From JAIBJN01 sp963825255 (GTDB lineage Bacteria; Actinomycetota; Thermoleophilia; Gaiellales; Gaiellaceae): 64,000 bases of DNA. Numbering within the stretch: the first letter of the stretch is position 1; every line of letters begins with the position of its first letter. The stretch is from the NCBI GenBank assembly GCA_963825255.1, contig CAWGSF010000009.1, forward strand, positions 62,001 through 126,000. Direction: 5' to 3'. The translations under genes were made by a program, and so were the position numbers. The notes under the pieces were generated by a model, which saw only the letters and a list, made by a program, of their open reading frames with translations, was not told where the DNA came from and ran no database searches. Shown in pieces: positions 37,471 through 46,379 of the stretch.

Positions 37471-37499
37471 GTGTCTAAAACTATATTTTAGACGTGTCT
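37471..37499. promoter_or_regulatory. Shared divergent promoter/operator of mntH and cupredoxin gene
   Basis: Only 23 bases separate the two start codons. They contain GTCTAAAA-ctata-TTTTAGAC (37473-37493, perfect 8-bp arms), a TATAGT box for the minus strand nine bases before its ATG, and TATATT for the plus strand six bases before its GTG. GTGTCTAA is also directly repeated at 37471 and 37494. A metalloregulator of DtxR/MntR type is a reasonable guess for the palindrome; none is encoded here. Confidence 0.65.
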
Positions 37500-38489
37500 A
37501 ACTCTCGCACGGTCACCCGGCGACAGCTGATCGTGGGGGCGGCGCCCGTCGTGGCGGCCGCCCCCTTCGCCGGGCTCGCGTTCGCGGGCCGGACGCAGAC
37601 CGAGGCGACCCACGTCCACGGCGAGACCCACACCGGCCACGCGGCGATGATCGGCGACCAGGTGCCGGCTCCGGGCGGGCCGACGGACCTCGACGACCTC
37701 ACGTACCCGCCCCCGGCGCTGCCGCATCAGCCAGACCGTGTGCGCGAGTACACGCTCACCGCGCACGACCTCGACATCGAGGTCGCCAAGGGCGTGATGT
37801 TCCCGGCGTGGACGTACAACGGCACCGTCCCCGGGCCGGTCATCCGGGCGACCGAGGACGACCTGCTCCGCGTCCACTTCGCGAACGGCGGCTCGCACCC
37901 GCACACCATCCACTTCCACGGCATCCACCCCGCGAACATGGACGGCGTCTTCGAGATCGTGAGCCCGGGCGAGACCTTCACCTACGAGTTCCCGGCTCGC
38001 CCCTACGGGATGCACCTCTACCACTGCCACGCGACGCCGCTGAAGAAGCACATCCACAAAGGGCTCTACGGGGCCTTCATCATCGACCCGCCCGAGCCGC
38101 GCCCGCCCGCGCAGGAGATCGTGATGGTGATGAACGCCTTCGACACGGACGGCGACGGCGAGAACAACTTCTACGCCGTCAACGGGCCGGCGTTCTACTA
38201 CGCGCGCTACCCGATCCGCGTCCGGCGCTCGCAGACCGTCCGTATCTACATCGCCAACCTCACCGAGTTCGACCTCATCAACTCCTTCCACCTCCACGGC
38301 GACTTCTTCCGCTACCACGCGACCGGGCGCAACGAGCACGTCGAGTACACGGACACGGTCATGCTCTGCCAGGGCGAGCGCGGGATCATCGAGATCGACT
38401 TCGCCAACACCGGCCACTTCATGTTCCATGCCCACCAGTCCGAGTTCGCCGAGCTCGGCTGGATGGGCTTCTTCGAGGTGGTGGACTAG
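37494..38489 (+). CDS. Two-domain cupredoxin oxidase (multicopper oxidase/nitrite-reductase type)
   Basis: 331 residues. An N-terminal twin-Arg signal (TRRQLIVGAAPVVAAAPFAG) points to folded export. Two cupredoxin domains carry copper motifs HTIHFHGIHP and LYHCHATPLKKH (first domain, type 1 Cys-His pair and type 2/3 His) and FHLHGDFF and HFMFHAHQSEFAELGWMGF (second). This is the two-domain oxidase layout, related to copper nitrite reductases; the His sets suggest a trimeric laccase-like enzyme oxidising metal ions or phenolics. GTG start, leaderless. Followed by a ZIP transporter, so metal oxidation or homeostasis is likely. Confidence 0.82.
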   Translation: MSNSRTVTRRQLIVGAAPVVAAAPFAGLAFAGRTQTEATHVHGETHTGHAAMIGDQVPAPGGPTDLDDLTYPPPALPHQPDRVREYTLTAHDLDIEVAKGVMFPAWTYNGTVPGPVIRATEDDLLRVHFANGGSHPHTIHFHGIHPANMDGVFEIVSPGETFTYEFPARPYGMHLYHCHATPLKKHIHKGLYGAFIIDPPEPRPPAQEIVMVMNAFDTDGDGENNFYAVNGPAFYYARYPIRVRRSQTVRIYIANLTEFDLINSFHLHGDFFRYHATGRNEHVEYTDTVMLCQGERGIIEIDFANTGHFMFHAHQSEFAELGWMGFFEVVD

Positions 38490-38540
38490 GTGCCCCTCCA
38501 GGCAGCACCCGCCGCGCAGCACCACCTGAGGGAGCACTAG

Positions 38541-39758
38541 GTGGAAGCCCGCTCGGTCGCCGAGAACGGACAGGGCCGAGGAGAGCCGGCGCGGCGGCGG
38601 CTCTGGGCGCTCGTCCCGATCCTGCTCCTCGTCGCCGTCGTCTCGCTCTTCTCGGCACGCGGAGGGTCGCTCCTGGACCTCGTCGGCCGCAACCCGCCGC
38701 CTCCCGACGAGTTCGACGTCCGCCGCGTCGAGTTCTCCCCCGGCGAGATCCGCGTCCGGGTGACGAACCCGCAGCGCGACGACCTCACCATCGCCACGGT
38801 CACCGTGGACGACGCGATCGTCCCCTACGAGGTCGACGGCCCCTCGACCCTCGGGCGCCTGCGCTCCGCCACGATCGTGATCCCGTACGACTGGGTGGAG
38901 GACGAGCCGATCGCCGTCGGGGTCACAAGCTCGACCGGGATCCAGACCACCGAGGAGATCGCGGCCGCGGTGGAGACGCCCGGCCCGAGCGGCGAGGGCT
39001 TCCTCGGCTACGCGATCCTCGGGACGCTGGTCGGCATCGTCCCCATCGCCCTCGGGCTCCTCTGGCTCCCCTCACTGCGCAGGGCCTCGCCGCAGTGGCT
39101 CGCCGCCTTCATGGCCCTGACCGCGGGCCTGCTCACCTTTCTCGCCCTGGAGGCGCTCGCCGAGGCGCTCGAGCTCCAGGCGGCGCTCCCCGGCGCGCTG
39201 GGAGGCACCGGCCTCGTGCTGCTCGGGGTCGCGACGAGCTACCTGGCGCTCACGTTCCTGTCGCGGCGCCTGGGCAGAGGCGCGGCCGAGAAGGGCGGCG
39301 TGCTCGGCGGGCTCGCCCTCGCGACCCTCGTCGCGATCGGCATCGGCGTCCACAACCTGGGCGAAGGGCTCGCCGTCGGGACGTCGTTCGCGCTCGGGGA
39401 GCTCACGCTGGGGACGTTCCTCGTCGTCGGCTTCATGCTCCACAACGTCACCGAGGGGCTCGGCATCGCGGCTCCCCTCGCGGAAGGAAGGCGCGCGAGC
39501 TTCGCGCGGCTCGCGGCGCTCACGCTCGCTGCCGGCGCGCCGACGATCGTGGGCGCGTGGCTGGGCGGGTACCTGACCAACGACGTGCTCGGCGTCCTCT
39601 TCTTCGCCCTGGCCGCCGGTGCCGCGCTCCAGGTCGTGGTCGAGGTGGGCCGGTTCGTCGCGCGGCGCGCTCCGGGCGGGCTGACGTCGGGCCATGCCGT
39701 CGGGGGCTTCCTGGCCGGGATCGCGCTCATGTACGCGACCGGCCTCCTGGTCGGCTAG
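38541..39758 (+). CDS. ZIP-family metal transporter with N-terminal extension
   Basis: 405 residues. After one N-terminal helix and a ~110-residue extracytoplasmic beta-rich domain (DEFDVRRVEFSPGEIRVRV) come about eight membrane helices with ZIP metal-site motifs IGVHNLGEGLAVGTSFALG and FMLHNVTEGLGIAAPLAEG. ZIP proteins move Zn, Fe or Mn into the cytoplasm. The extra domain resembles a cupredoxin/Ig-like ligand domain and may receive metal from the oxidase encoded upstream. The gap to that gene is 51 bases and contains only a 16-codon open frame that I do not call a gene. Confidence 0.82.
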   Translation: MEARSVAENGQGRGEPARRRLWALVPILLLVAVVSLFSARGGSLLDLVGRNPPPPDEFDVRRVEFSPGEIRVRVTNPQRDDLTIATVTVDDAIVPYEVDGPSTLGRLRSATIVIPYDWVEDEPIAVGVTSSTGIQTTEEIAAAVETPGPSGEGFLGYAILGTLVGIVPIALGLLWLPSLRRASPQWLAAFMALTAGLLTFLALEALAEALELQAALPGALGGTGLVLLGVATSYLALTFLSRRLGRGAAEKGGVLGGLALATLVAIGIGVHNLGEGLAVGTSFALGELTLGTFLVVGFMLHNVTEGLGIAAPLAEGRRASFARLAALTLAAGAPTIVGAWLGGYLTNDVLGVLFFALAAGAALQVVVEVGRFVARRAPGGLTSGHAVGGFLAGIALMYATGLLVG

Positions 39759-39784
39759 GGCCTGCGGCGCGTCATTTCCGCCCG

Positions 39785-39865
39785 ACGGCGGTAGGAACGC
39801 CGTATGACGGGCCCGTATCACTCAGGAGGGTGATAACCGCCCCCTGCGATCGGACGATACTCCGA
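39785..39865 (+). promoter_or_regulatory. Three consecutive hairpins before the MshEN gene
   Basis: ACGGCG/CGCCGT (39785-39803), TATCAC/GTGATA (39816-39835) and TCGGA/TCCGA (39850-39865) are successive stem-loops in the 209-base gap before the gene at 39968. They do not match a riboswitch class I know. They could end ZIP transcription or form a structured leader. Confidence 0.35.
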
Positions 39866-39967
39866 CGTAGGACGGGCGACAGAGTCCGACCTGCGGCAGA
39901 TGACGTGGAACGAATTCAACCCCCTGGCGACGAGCCCGGTGCAGGTCCGCATCGGGAGGACGTGCCC

Positions 39968-41344
39968 ATGAGCACGCCCCTCCGCGAGCGCCCTGACGCC
40001 CCGCTCGGCACCCTCATTTTCCGCGCCGGGCTCCTCCCCGCGGAGACGATCGAGAGCGCGCTCGAGGAGGGCGTCAAGACCGGCAAGCGCCTGGGCGAGA
40101 TCCTCACCGAGCGCGGCCTCATCAAGGAGGTCGACCTCGCGCGCCTCCTCGCGGGCCAGCGGGGCCTCGACTACGTGACGCTCCGTGAGCAGATCGTCGA
40201 TCCCGCCGCCGCCGCCCTCTTCACCGAGGAGCAGGCCCGCCTCTTCCGCGCACTGCCGTACACGTTCGAGGAGGGCGTCCCCGTCGTCGCGATCGCCGAT
40301 CCCACCGACGACGTCCTCAGCCGCAACATCCGCGAGGCCCTCGGCCGCGAGGACGTGCGGTTCGTGGTCTCGACCCGCGGTGAGCTGGCGGACATCGCCG
40401 AGGACGTCTACTCGAAGCAGCTTCCCGCCCCGCTCCCCACGCTCGAAGTCGAGCCGGAGGCCCCTGCACCCGAGAGCGCCGTCGAGCCGGCGTGGGCCGA
40501 CAGCACCGTCCCTCCCGCCGCCCCGGTCGATCAGCCCGAGCACTCGGGCAACGGGCTCGGCGGCCAGACGCTCGAGGCTGAACCCGCGCCCGAGCCGGCC
40601 GCCACGCAGGAGCCCGTCCAGCCCGCCCCGCTCCACGTAGAGCCCGCAGCGGAGGCCGCTCCCGTCGATCCGGTGCCGGCAGCGCCCGAGCCCGTCGTCG
40701 CGCCGGAGCCCGTCCCCGCACCGGAGCCGGCCCCCGAGCCCGTCGCCGCGGCCGAGACTCCGGTCGTCCCCGACGTCGTCGAAGCCGCCCCCCAGCCGCT
40801 CGAGACCCCGGCGGAGACCAGTGAGCCCGCGGCCACCGACGCGGTCGTCCAGCCCTCCGAGGATCCGGTCGTCCAGCCTGCCGAGGAGCCCGTCGTCCAG
40901 CCTGCCGAGGCGCCCGCGCCGGAGCCCGTCCCCACAGCCGAAGCCCCCGCGATGCCCGAGCCCGAGCGCCCCGTCGAGCCGGTCGCAGGCGCCGAGCCCG
41001 CGACGCTCGAGCCCGTTCCGACGCCGGAGCCCGCCCCGCCCGCTCCGATGCCGTACCCGCCCGCTGCGGCTCACCCCGAGCCCCCGGTCGAGCCGGCCGA
41101 CGAGCCCGCCGCCGACGGCATGGTCTTCCGTGTGACGGTCCGCCTCTCGAACGGCGAGCGCGTCGAGGCGGGCGAGTTCGCCGACCTCGCCGGCGCGAAG
41201 CAGCAGGCCAAGGCGCTCGTCACGACCGTCGCCGAGGCCGATCAGGATGACTGGCCGTACGTGAGCGGCCGCTTCCTCAAGCCGGACACGATCGTCTCCG
41301 TCGACATCGTCGAGCAGACGGGCGACGACCAGGCCGCGGAGTAA
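39968..41344 (+). CDS. Stand-alone MshEN (c-di-GMP-binding-type) protein with Pro/Glu linker
   Basis: 458 residues. Residues ~10-150 form an MshEN/GspE-N domain; RLGEILTERGLIKEVDLARL followed by LAGQ fits the RLGx2Lx3GLIx4Lx3Lx2Q c-di-GMP motif. Residues ~160-380 are a low-complexity Pro/Ala/Glu/Val linker with PEPV and VQPAE repeats. A C-terminal ~75-residue domain (FRVTVRLSNGERVEAGEFAD) is probably a small alpha-beta fold. No ATPase follows, unlike GspE/PilB proteins, so it may be a c-di-GMP-responsive adaptor. GGGAGG precedes the ATG. Confidence 0.75.
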   Translation: MSTPLRERPDAPLGTLIFRAGLLPAETIESALEEGVKTGKRLGEILTERGLIKEVDLARLLAGQRGLDYVTLREQIVDPAAAALFTEEQARLFRALPYTFEEGVPVVAIADPTDDVLSRNIREALGREDVRFVVSTRGELADIAEDVYSKQLPAPLPTLEVEPEAPAPESAVEPAWADSTVPPAAPVDQPEHSGNGLGGQTLEAEPAPEPAATQEPVQPAPLHVEPAAEAAPVDPVPAAPEPVVAPEPVPAPEPAPEPVAAAETPVVPDVVEAAPQPLETPAETSEPAATDAVVQPSEDPVVQPAEEPVVQPAEAPAPEPVPTAEAPAMPEPERPVEPVAGAEPATLEPVPTPEPAPPAPMPYPPAAAHPEPPVEPADEPAADGMVFRVTVRLSNGERVEAGEFADLAGAKQQAKALVTTVAEADQDDWPYVSGRFLKPDTIVSVDIVEQTGDDQAAE

Positions 41345-41351
41345 CCCGCCC

Positions 41352-42011
41352 TCAGCCGGCCGGGAGGACGGCCGAGCGCAGCCCGGCGGCGATCCCGCGG
41401 CGGGCCGCGAGCTCCTCGAGGACGATGACCGTGTCGGCCACTGGAATGTCCTCGAGGTAGGCGTCGCGCTCCTCGAAGGACTCGAGGACGCCGGCTGCTG
41501 CTGCTCGGTACGCGCCCCCGTCCCCGTTCGCGAGCGCGACGAGGGCCTCGCCGACCGGGCGCGGGAACGCATCCTCCGGCTCGAGACCGAGCTCCCCGGC
41601 CAGCTCACCGGCCTCGGCGTCCCGGCCGAGGACGAGCAGGGCGAGCACGGCCGCGTACCGGCCGATCGTGGAGCCGGACTCGGCGGGGCCCTGTGCGAGC
41701 GCCCACTCGGCGTCCCCCTCCGCGCCGCGGACGTCGCCGGCGAGGAGCCGTGCCTTCACCGCGCCTATGAGCCTGCCCCAGCTTCCGGCGGGTGCGTCCG
41801 GAAAGCTCTCGCGGAAGCGCTCGGCCGAGCGCGAGAACCACCCGGCTGCCTCGCCCCGGCGACCCTGCATCAGGCGGGCCAGGCCCGCGCCCGTTGCCGC
41901 CATCGCCGCGCGGACGAGCTGCTTCTGGCGGGCGTCCGGCTCCGGCGGCACCCGGGAGACCGCGTCCGCGTAGCGGCGCTCCTCCCGATCCGCGTGCGCC
42001 TCCCAGTCCAC
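41352..42011 (-). CDS. Helical repeat (TPR-like) protein
   Basis: 219 residues, almost entirely predicted helices in pairs (AAGWFSRSAERFRESFPDAP, GRLIGAVKARLLAGDVRGAE, AVLALLVLGRDAEAGELAGE), consistent with TPR-like adaptor or regulatory proteins. No catalytic motif. The start may be ATG at 42011 (MDWEAHADREER). The nearest upstream signals are the palindrome at 42093-42114 and the strong hairpin at 42121. Function unknown. Confidence 0.65.
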   Translation of the reverse strand: MDWEAHADREERRYADAVSRVPPEPDARQKQLVRAAMAATGAGLARLMQGRRGEAAGWFSRSAERFRESFPDAPAGSWGRLIGAVKARLLAGDVRGAEGDAEWALAQGPAESGSTIGRYAAVLALLVLGRDAEAGELAGELGLEPEDAFPRPVGEALVALANGDGGAYRAAAAGVLESFEERDAYLEDIPVADTVIVLEELAARRGIAAGLRSAVLPAG

Positions 42012-42092
42012 CCGACGAGGCTAGCGCCGGCGGCGGCCGAGGCCCGAAGGCGGAGGTTCCCCCGACGGGGGGACGCGCGGCGGCCCGTTCCC

Positions 42093-42114
42093 AACGACAA
42101 TTGTCATTGCCGTT
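42093..42114. promoter_or_regulatory. Palindromic operator candidate
   Basis: GACAATTGTC (42096-42105) is a perfect ten-base palindrome flanked by AACG and CGTT, AT-rich in a very GC-rich setting. It lies ~85 bases before the TPR-like gene on the minus strand. It resembles the Fur/Zur family in general symmetry only; the regulator is unknown. Confidence 0.4.
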
Positions 42115-42120
42115 GATACT

Positions 42121-42152
42121 CGGGGAGCCCGTTGCCGCAGGCGGGCTCCCCG
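42121..42152. terminator. Strong intergenic hairpin
   Basis: CGGGGAGCCCG and CGGGCTCCCCG form a perfect eleven-base stem with a ten-base loop. CTTTC follows on the plus strand and AGTATC on the minus strand. Most likely it ends the minus-strand transcript that includes the short peptide at 42321-42398. Bases 42153-42320 hold nothing else I can support. Confidence 0.6.
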
Positions 42153-42320
42153 GCTTTCGACGGCGCCGCTCTCGACTCGATGTCCTGCGCCCCACCCCTC
42201 AGCTTCGGCGGCGGATCCCACCGCCGCCCGAAGCCCTGCCCGGGCGGAGATCGCCCGCTCCGGGCGCGCGCGCAGAGGCGGGGTGCAAACGCCCTCCCGC
42301 GTCTGTACGATCGCTCACGC

Positions 42321-42398
42321 CTACCACCAGGGCGTTCCGCCGACGAACGCGGCGGCGATCCCCAACGCGAGACACCCGAGCGCCACGCGGATCTTCAT
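42321..42398 (-). CDS. Short exported peptide next to an XRE-TPR regulator
   Basis: 25 residues: a basic start (MKIR), a hydrophobic stretch (VALGCLALGIAAAFVGG) and a short tail TPWW, like an uncleaved signal or a pro-pheromone. GAAAGGA lies eight bases before the ATG. The second XRE-TPR regulator also has a short gene beside it (52229) encoding MRIRALLALTTLALLVAPFV with the same M[KR]IR...LAL...FVGG pattern. It is divergent from the regulator at 42473, 74 bases away. Coding status rests on the pairwise similarity and the ribosome binding site. Confidence 0.55.
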   Translation of the reverse strand: MKIRVALGCLALGIAAAFVGGTPWW

Positions 42399-42472
42399 GG
42401 GAACCATCCTTTCTCTCGGTCGAACGGTGCCGCAGGTCCCTGGGGTACGGCGTGACCACACAATGAATCCAG

Positions 42473-43783
42473 ATGCCGAGACAGAAGTCAACGCACGTCG
42501 ATGACCCAACGGCGGTGGGCCGGCGCCTCCGCGCCGCCCGCGAGCGGGCCGGACTGAGCCAGCGCCAGCTCGCCTTCCCCGGGTGCTCGCCCGCGTACAT
42601 CTCCCGCATCGAGTCCGGCGACCGGATCCCCTCGCTTCAGCTGCTCCGGGAGCTCGGCCACCGCCTCGGCGTGACCGAGGACTGGCTCGCCACCGGGTCC
42701 GAGCACGGCCCCTCGGAGACGGGAGGCCGGCTGCTGGAGGCGGAGGTCGCGCTCCGGCTCGACGATCTCGGCCGCGCCGAGGAGCTCTACGCGGAGATCC
42801 TCGAGCAGACCGGCGCCGACGAGACGCGGGGGCGGGCCTACGAGGGCCTTGGCCAGGTGGACCACCGCCGCGGCCGGCCGCAGGCGGCCATCGAGCGGTT
42901 CGAGCAGGCCCTCGCGCTGTACGGCACCCCGGAGGCAAGCCACCCGGACCTGGCCGACTCCCTCGGACGGTCATACGCGATGGTGGGCGAGCTCGAGTCG
43001 GCGATCGGCATCTTCGAGCGCTGCCTCGAGAGCGCGACCGCCGACGGCGACCTCCTCGGCGAGATGAGGTTCCTCGTGCTGCTCGGGCACGCCCTGATCG
43101 ACGCGGGCAACTTCGGGCGGGCCGAGGAGCTGCTCGGTCGCGCGCTCGCCATCGGCAAGGACTCCGACAGCCCCAGCGTCCGGGCCCAGCTCTACTGGAC
43201 CCAGTCCCGCCTGCACGCGGAGCGCAACGAGCCGGAGCCGGCCGCCCGCTACGCGCGGCGGGCGCTCGAGCTCCTGCGCATGACCGAGGACACGTACCGC
43301 ACGGCCCGCGCCCACCAGCTGCTGGCCCACATCGAGCTGGACCGCGACCGGGCCGACGAGGCGCTCCGGGTCCTCGAGGAGGGCTGGCCCCTGCTCGACC
43401 GGAGCGCGAACCCGGTCGAGCGCGCCCAGTACAAGCTCGAGGAGGCACGGGCGCTGGCGAAGCTCGGCCGCAGGGAGGAGGCGGCGACGCTCGCCATGGG
43501 AGTGTCGGGCGTCATCGCGGAAGCCCACCCCGAGGATGCGGCGCGCAGCTACGCGATCCTCGCGGAGGTGTACGAGGACCTGGGCGACCGCGCGCGGGCC
43601 CTCGAGCTCTTCGAGCTCGCCGCCGAGCTGCTCCAGCAGGAGACGCCGAACCGCTACCTCGTGGCGGTCTACGCGCGAATGGCCGAGCTCCACGAGGCGG
43701 ACGGGCGCGCAGACGAGGCGTACGAGTACATGAAGAAGGCGGTCGGCATGCGGCAGGCCGTCGCGTCGCGGCTCGGCTCCTGA
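42473..43783 (+). CDS. XRE-family regulator with TPR domain (copy 1)
   Basis: 436 residues. An HTH_3 domain (about 14-72: VGRRLRAARERAGLSQRQLA, SPAYISRIESGDRIPSLQLL) is followed by ~8-10 TPR units, for example RAYEGLGQVDHRRGRPQAAI, FLVLLGHALIDAGNFGRAEE and SYAILAEVYEDLGDRARALE. This is the architecture of peptide-responsive RRNPP regulators (PlcR, Rgg-like) and of some actinobacterial regulators. ATG 42473 is used. A 25-residue exported-peptide gene diverges upstream and the helicase lies downstream. The inducing ligand is inferred, not shown. Confidence 0.85.
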   Translation: MPRQKSTHVDDPTAVGRRLRAARERAGLSQRQLAFPGCSPAYISRIESGDRIPSLQLLRELGHRLGVTEDWLATGSEHGPSETGGRLLEAEVALRLDDLGRAEELYAEILEQTGADETRGRAYEGLGQVDHRRGRPQAAIERFEQALALYGTPEASHPDLADSLGRSYAMVGELESAIGIFERCLESATADGDLLGEMRFLVLLGHALIDAGNFGRAEELLGRALAIGKDSDSPSVRAQLYWTQSRLHAERNEPEPAARYARRALELLRMTEDTYRTARAHQLLAHIELDRDRADEALRVLEEGWPLLDRSANPVERAQYKLEEARALAKLGRREEAATLAMGVSGVIAEAHPEDAARSYAILAEVYEDLGDRARALELFELAAELLQQETPNRYLVAVYARMAELHEADGRADEAYEYMKKAVGMRQAVASRLGS

Positions 43784-43817
43784 TCGGGCCTGGAGGCCTC
43801 GCCGCCCGGCGGGATCG

Positions 43818-43892
43818 GCTATTATTCGAGGAGCTGGCGCGACACTCGCTCGCGCACACACTCTTGGGTTCGTCGCAGCAGATCTCTGCTGC
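43818..43892 (+). promoter_or_regulatory. Promoter box and palindrome before the helicase
   Basis: TATTAT near 43818 is a good -10 candidate in a GC-rich context, and GCAGCAGA-TC-TCTGCTGC (43875-43892) is a perfect palindrome ending five bases before the ATG at 43897. It may be an operator or a block to initiation. It is not a LexA-type box. Confidence 0.45.
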
Positions 43893-43896
43893 CTCC

Positions 43897-46370
43897 ATGC
43901 AAGAAGCGATAGACCATCCGACCGTACCGTCGGAGGAAACGGACGCCTTGGCGGCGGCCGCCCTCCGAGCGGGAGCGTGGGCAGGGGAGGTCTTCCTCCA
44001 CGCCGGACGAGGACCCGGCCGAGGCCCTCGCCGAAGGCCGCGCGAGACGACGCGCGCTCGACGCCGCACTCGCCGAGATGGATGCAGGCCGGAAGTCTCC
44101 TTCCCACGAGTGGAAAGTCGAGTACGCGCTCATGCTCGGGCTCGAGCGCGTCCTCACCGACCATCCCCCGCGCCTCGCCTCCGGCACGGAGCTCCGGCGT
44201 CATCAGATCGACGCGCTCGCCGGGATGCTCGCGGAGCTGATCGCGCGCCACGAGGAAGAGGCCGAGAACGGGAAACGGGAACGGCTCGCCGGCCGAGGTT
44301 CGGGTCGAGGAGGACGACGAGGACGTCGACGAGGAGATCGCCGCGGAGGACGAGAGTGACACGCCCGTCGTCGGGGACGACCCTGGCGCAGTCCGCCGCT
44401 ACCGCTTCCGCCACCCGACCGCCTCCGGCAAGACGATCGCGGCCGCCGGCTTCGTCGAGGCGGCCCGCACGATGGGCGTCCTGATCCTCACGCACCGCCG
44501 GCTCCTCGTGAACCAGTTCACGCGCGACCTCACCACCGAGGGCTACGGCGACCGGCTGCGCGAGGCGGTCCTGGCGGGGCAAGAGCCTCTGCGTGGGAAC
44601 CCGATCACGATCCAGACCTACGCGTGGTTCGCGCGGCATGTCGACTCGGTCTCGCGGACCGCGTACCAGCTCGTCATCTGCGACGAGGCGCACACGGCCC
44701 TCGGCGAGAAGACGAGCGCGGCGATCCGTAGCCTGACCGAGCCGATCTACATCGGCATGACCGCGACCGAGCAGCTGATCGCGAAGCAGGTCTCGGACGT
44801 CTTCCCGGCCTCCGTGGACGACCTCCCGCTCGGCGACGCCGCCCGCCGCGGCCTGATCGCCCCGCTCAGGAGCCTCCGCGTGCGGCCGGCGGCCGCCATC
44901 TCCTCCGTGCCGATCGTCGGCGGCGACTACGACCAGGAGATCCTGGCGAAGGTCCTCGACCAGGAGATCTTCAACCAGGCCGCCGCCAGCCTCTACCGGG
45001 ACCGCTTCGACGCCACGCCCGGGATCGTCTACGCGGCGGGCGTCGACCACGCGTACAACCTCGCCCGCGAGCTTCGCGCCGCCGGGCTCAAGGCGGAGGC
45101 CGTGAGCGGCCGCACGCCGCCCGTGAGGCTTGCCGAGACGCTCGCCGCCTACGAGCGCGGCGACATCAACGTCCTCGTCAACGCGCAGCTCCTCGCCGAG
45201 GGCTGGAACTCGCCGCGGGCGACGGTCTGCATGCACCTCGCCCCCACGGCCAGCCGCCGCGTCTACCAGCAACGGATCGGGCGGATCATGCGCCTCGCAC
45301 CGCGGAAGGAGGCGGGGATCGTCGTCGACTTCGTGGACGACGCGGCCACGCACAACGAGCGGACGATCACCATCCACAGCCTCCTCGACGCGGACTTCTA
45401 CCGGCCGGGCGCGCGCGTGACGCCGGCGCCCCGCCGCCGTATCCAGCGGCGCGCGAGGCGGAAGCTCTCGCCCGCGCCCTGGCTCGTGCCGGTCACGCCG
45501 GACGCGCGCCGGCGCGTCACCGTCATCACGCGCGAGTGGGAGCGCGTCCACCCGGGCCGCCTCGCGGACGACGAGCAGCTCCTCTGGGCCCGCATCGCCG
45601 GCCGCCAGGTCCGCTTCGAGGAGCGGCAGCAGTTCGCGGAGAAGCTCGCGCACGCGAGCCGCGAGTGCCGTGGAGCGTTCCTCATGAGCTGCGCGGCGGA
45701 GAACCCGAACCGGCGCCTTCGCCTCTCCGCGCTCGGCGACCGGGTCGCGGTCTCGGTCGACCGCGCCGACTTCGACGACCTCGTCACCATGGTGACCTCG
45801 GCGCCGACCTGGGAGAAGGACCGGGTCCAGGGCGTCCGCATCCTCCTGCGGGCCATCGGCGAGGGGAAGGTGGAAGCCCCGCCGGACATCATCGCCCGTT
45901 GGACCTGGCGGCTCGCGCGGGCGACGCGCAAGATCCAGGACCGGCGCGCGAGCGCCGACCTGCCCGAGGCGAAGCGCCTCCTCGGCGCCCTCACGAACTC
46001 GCGCGGCCACCGGCACGAGGAGAACGCGGCCCGGCTCGTGAACGTCGCGCTCGAGCAGCCCGTCCACGTCGCTGCGGCCCTCCTCGCCTCGGCCGAGGCG
46101 TACACGCCCACGGCGCAGAAGCTCCTCGACGGCGTCCGCGAGCGGATCGGCTCGCTCGAGGACGTCGCGAACGCCCTCGCCGACAACCTCCCGGCCCCGA
46201 AGGCCCCCTCGAGCAAGTCGCGCCGGCGGCGGCGAAAGAAGAAGCGGAAGACCGAGGAGGCGCAGGCCGCGAGCCAGGCGTCCCGGAACGGACGCCCTCA
46301 GGAAGGCCGCGTGCCGGCCGAGCCGCCCCGGGCCGAGGCGCCGCCCGAGGGCGTCAAGCCCGCGTCGTAG
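43897..46370 (+). CDS. SF2 DEAH helicase (two frameshifts)
   Basis: About 824 residues when repaired. Motifs: RFRHPTASGKTIAAAGF (Walker A, TASGKT), LVICDEAHTALG (DEAH box), IGMTATE (motif III) and RVYQQRIGRIMRL (motif VI). A C-terminal ~280 residues of helical repeat end in a Lys/Arg-rich tail (SKSRRRRRKKKRK). The N-terminal ~190 residues contain an acidic stretch. Extra G bases near 44009 (in GCCGGAC) and 44295 (in GCCGGCC) split it; after repair it is continuous. Start is uncertain: TTG 43864 in frame is possible. Could act in DNA or RNA remodelling. Confidence 0.8.
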
Positions 46371-46379
46371 CGCCGAGCC

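Noticed and set aside
38490..38540. A 16-codon frame between the oxidase and ZIP genes
   Set aside because: Starts directly after the oxidase stop with no ribosome binding site and no similarity; likely just spacer.
40440..41110. Tandem repeats in the Pro/Glu-rich region as a mobile or recombination element
   Set aside because: Imperfect codon-level repeats of a protein linker (PEPV, VQPAE); typical low-complexity coding DNA.
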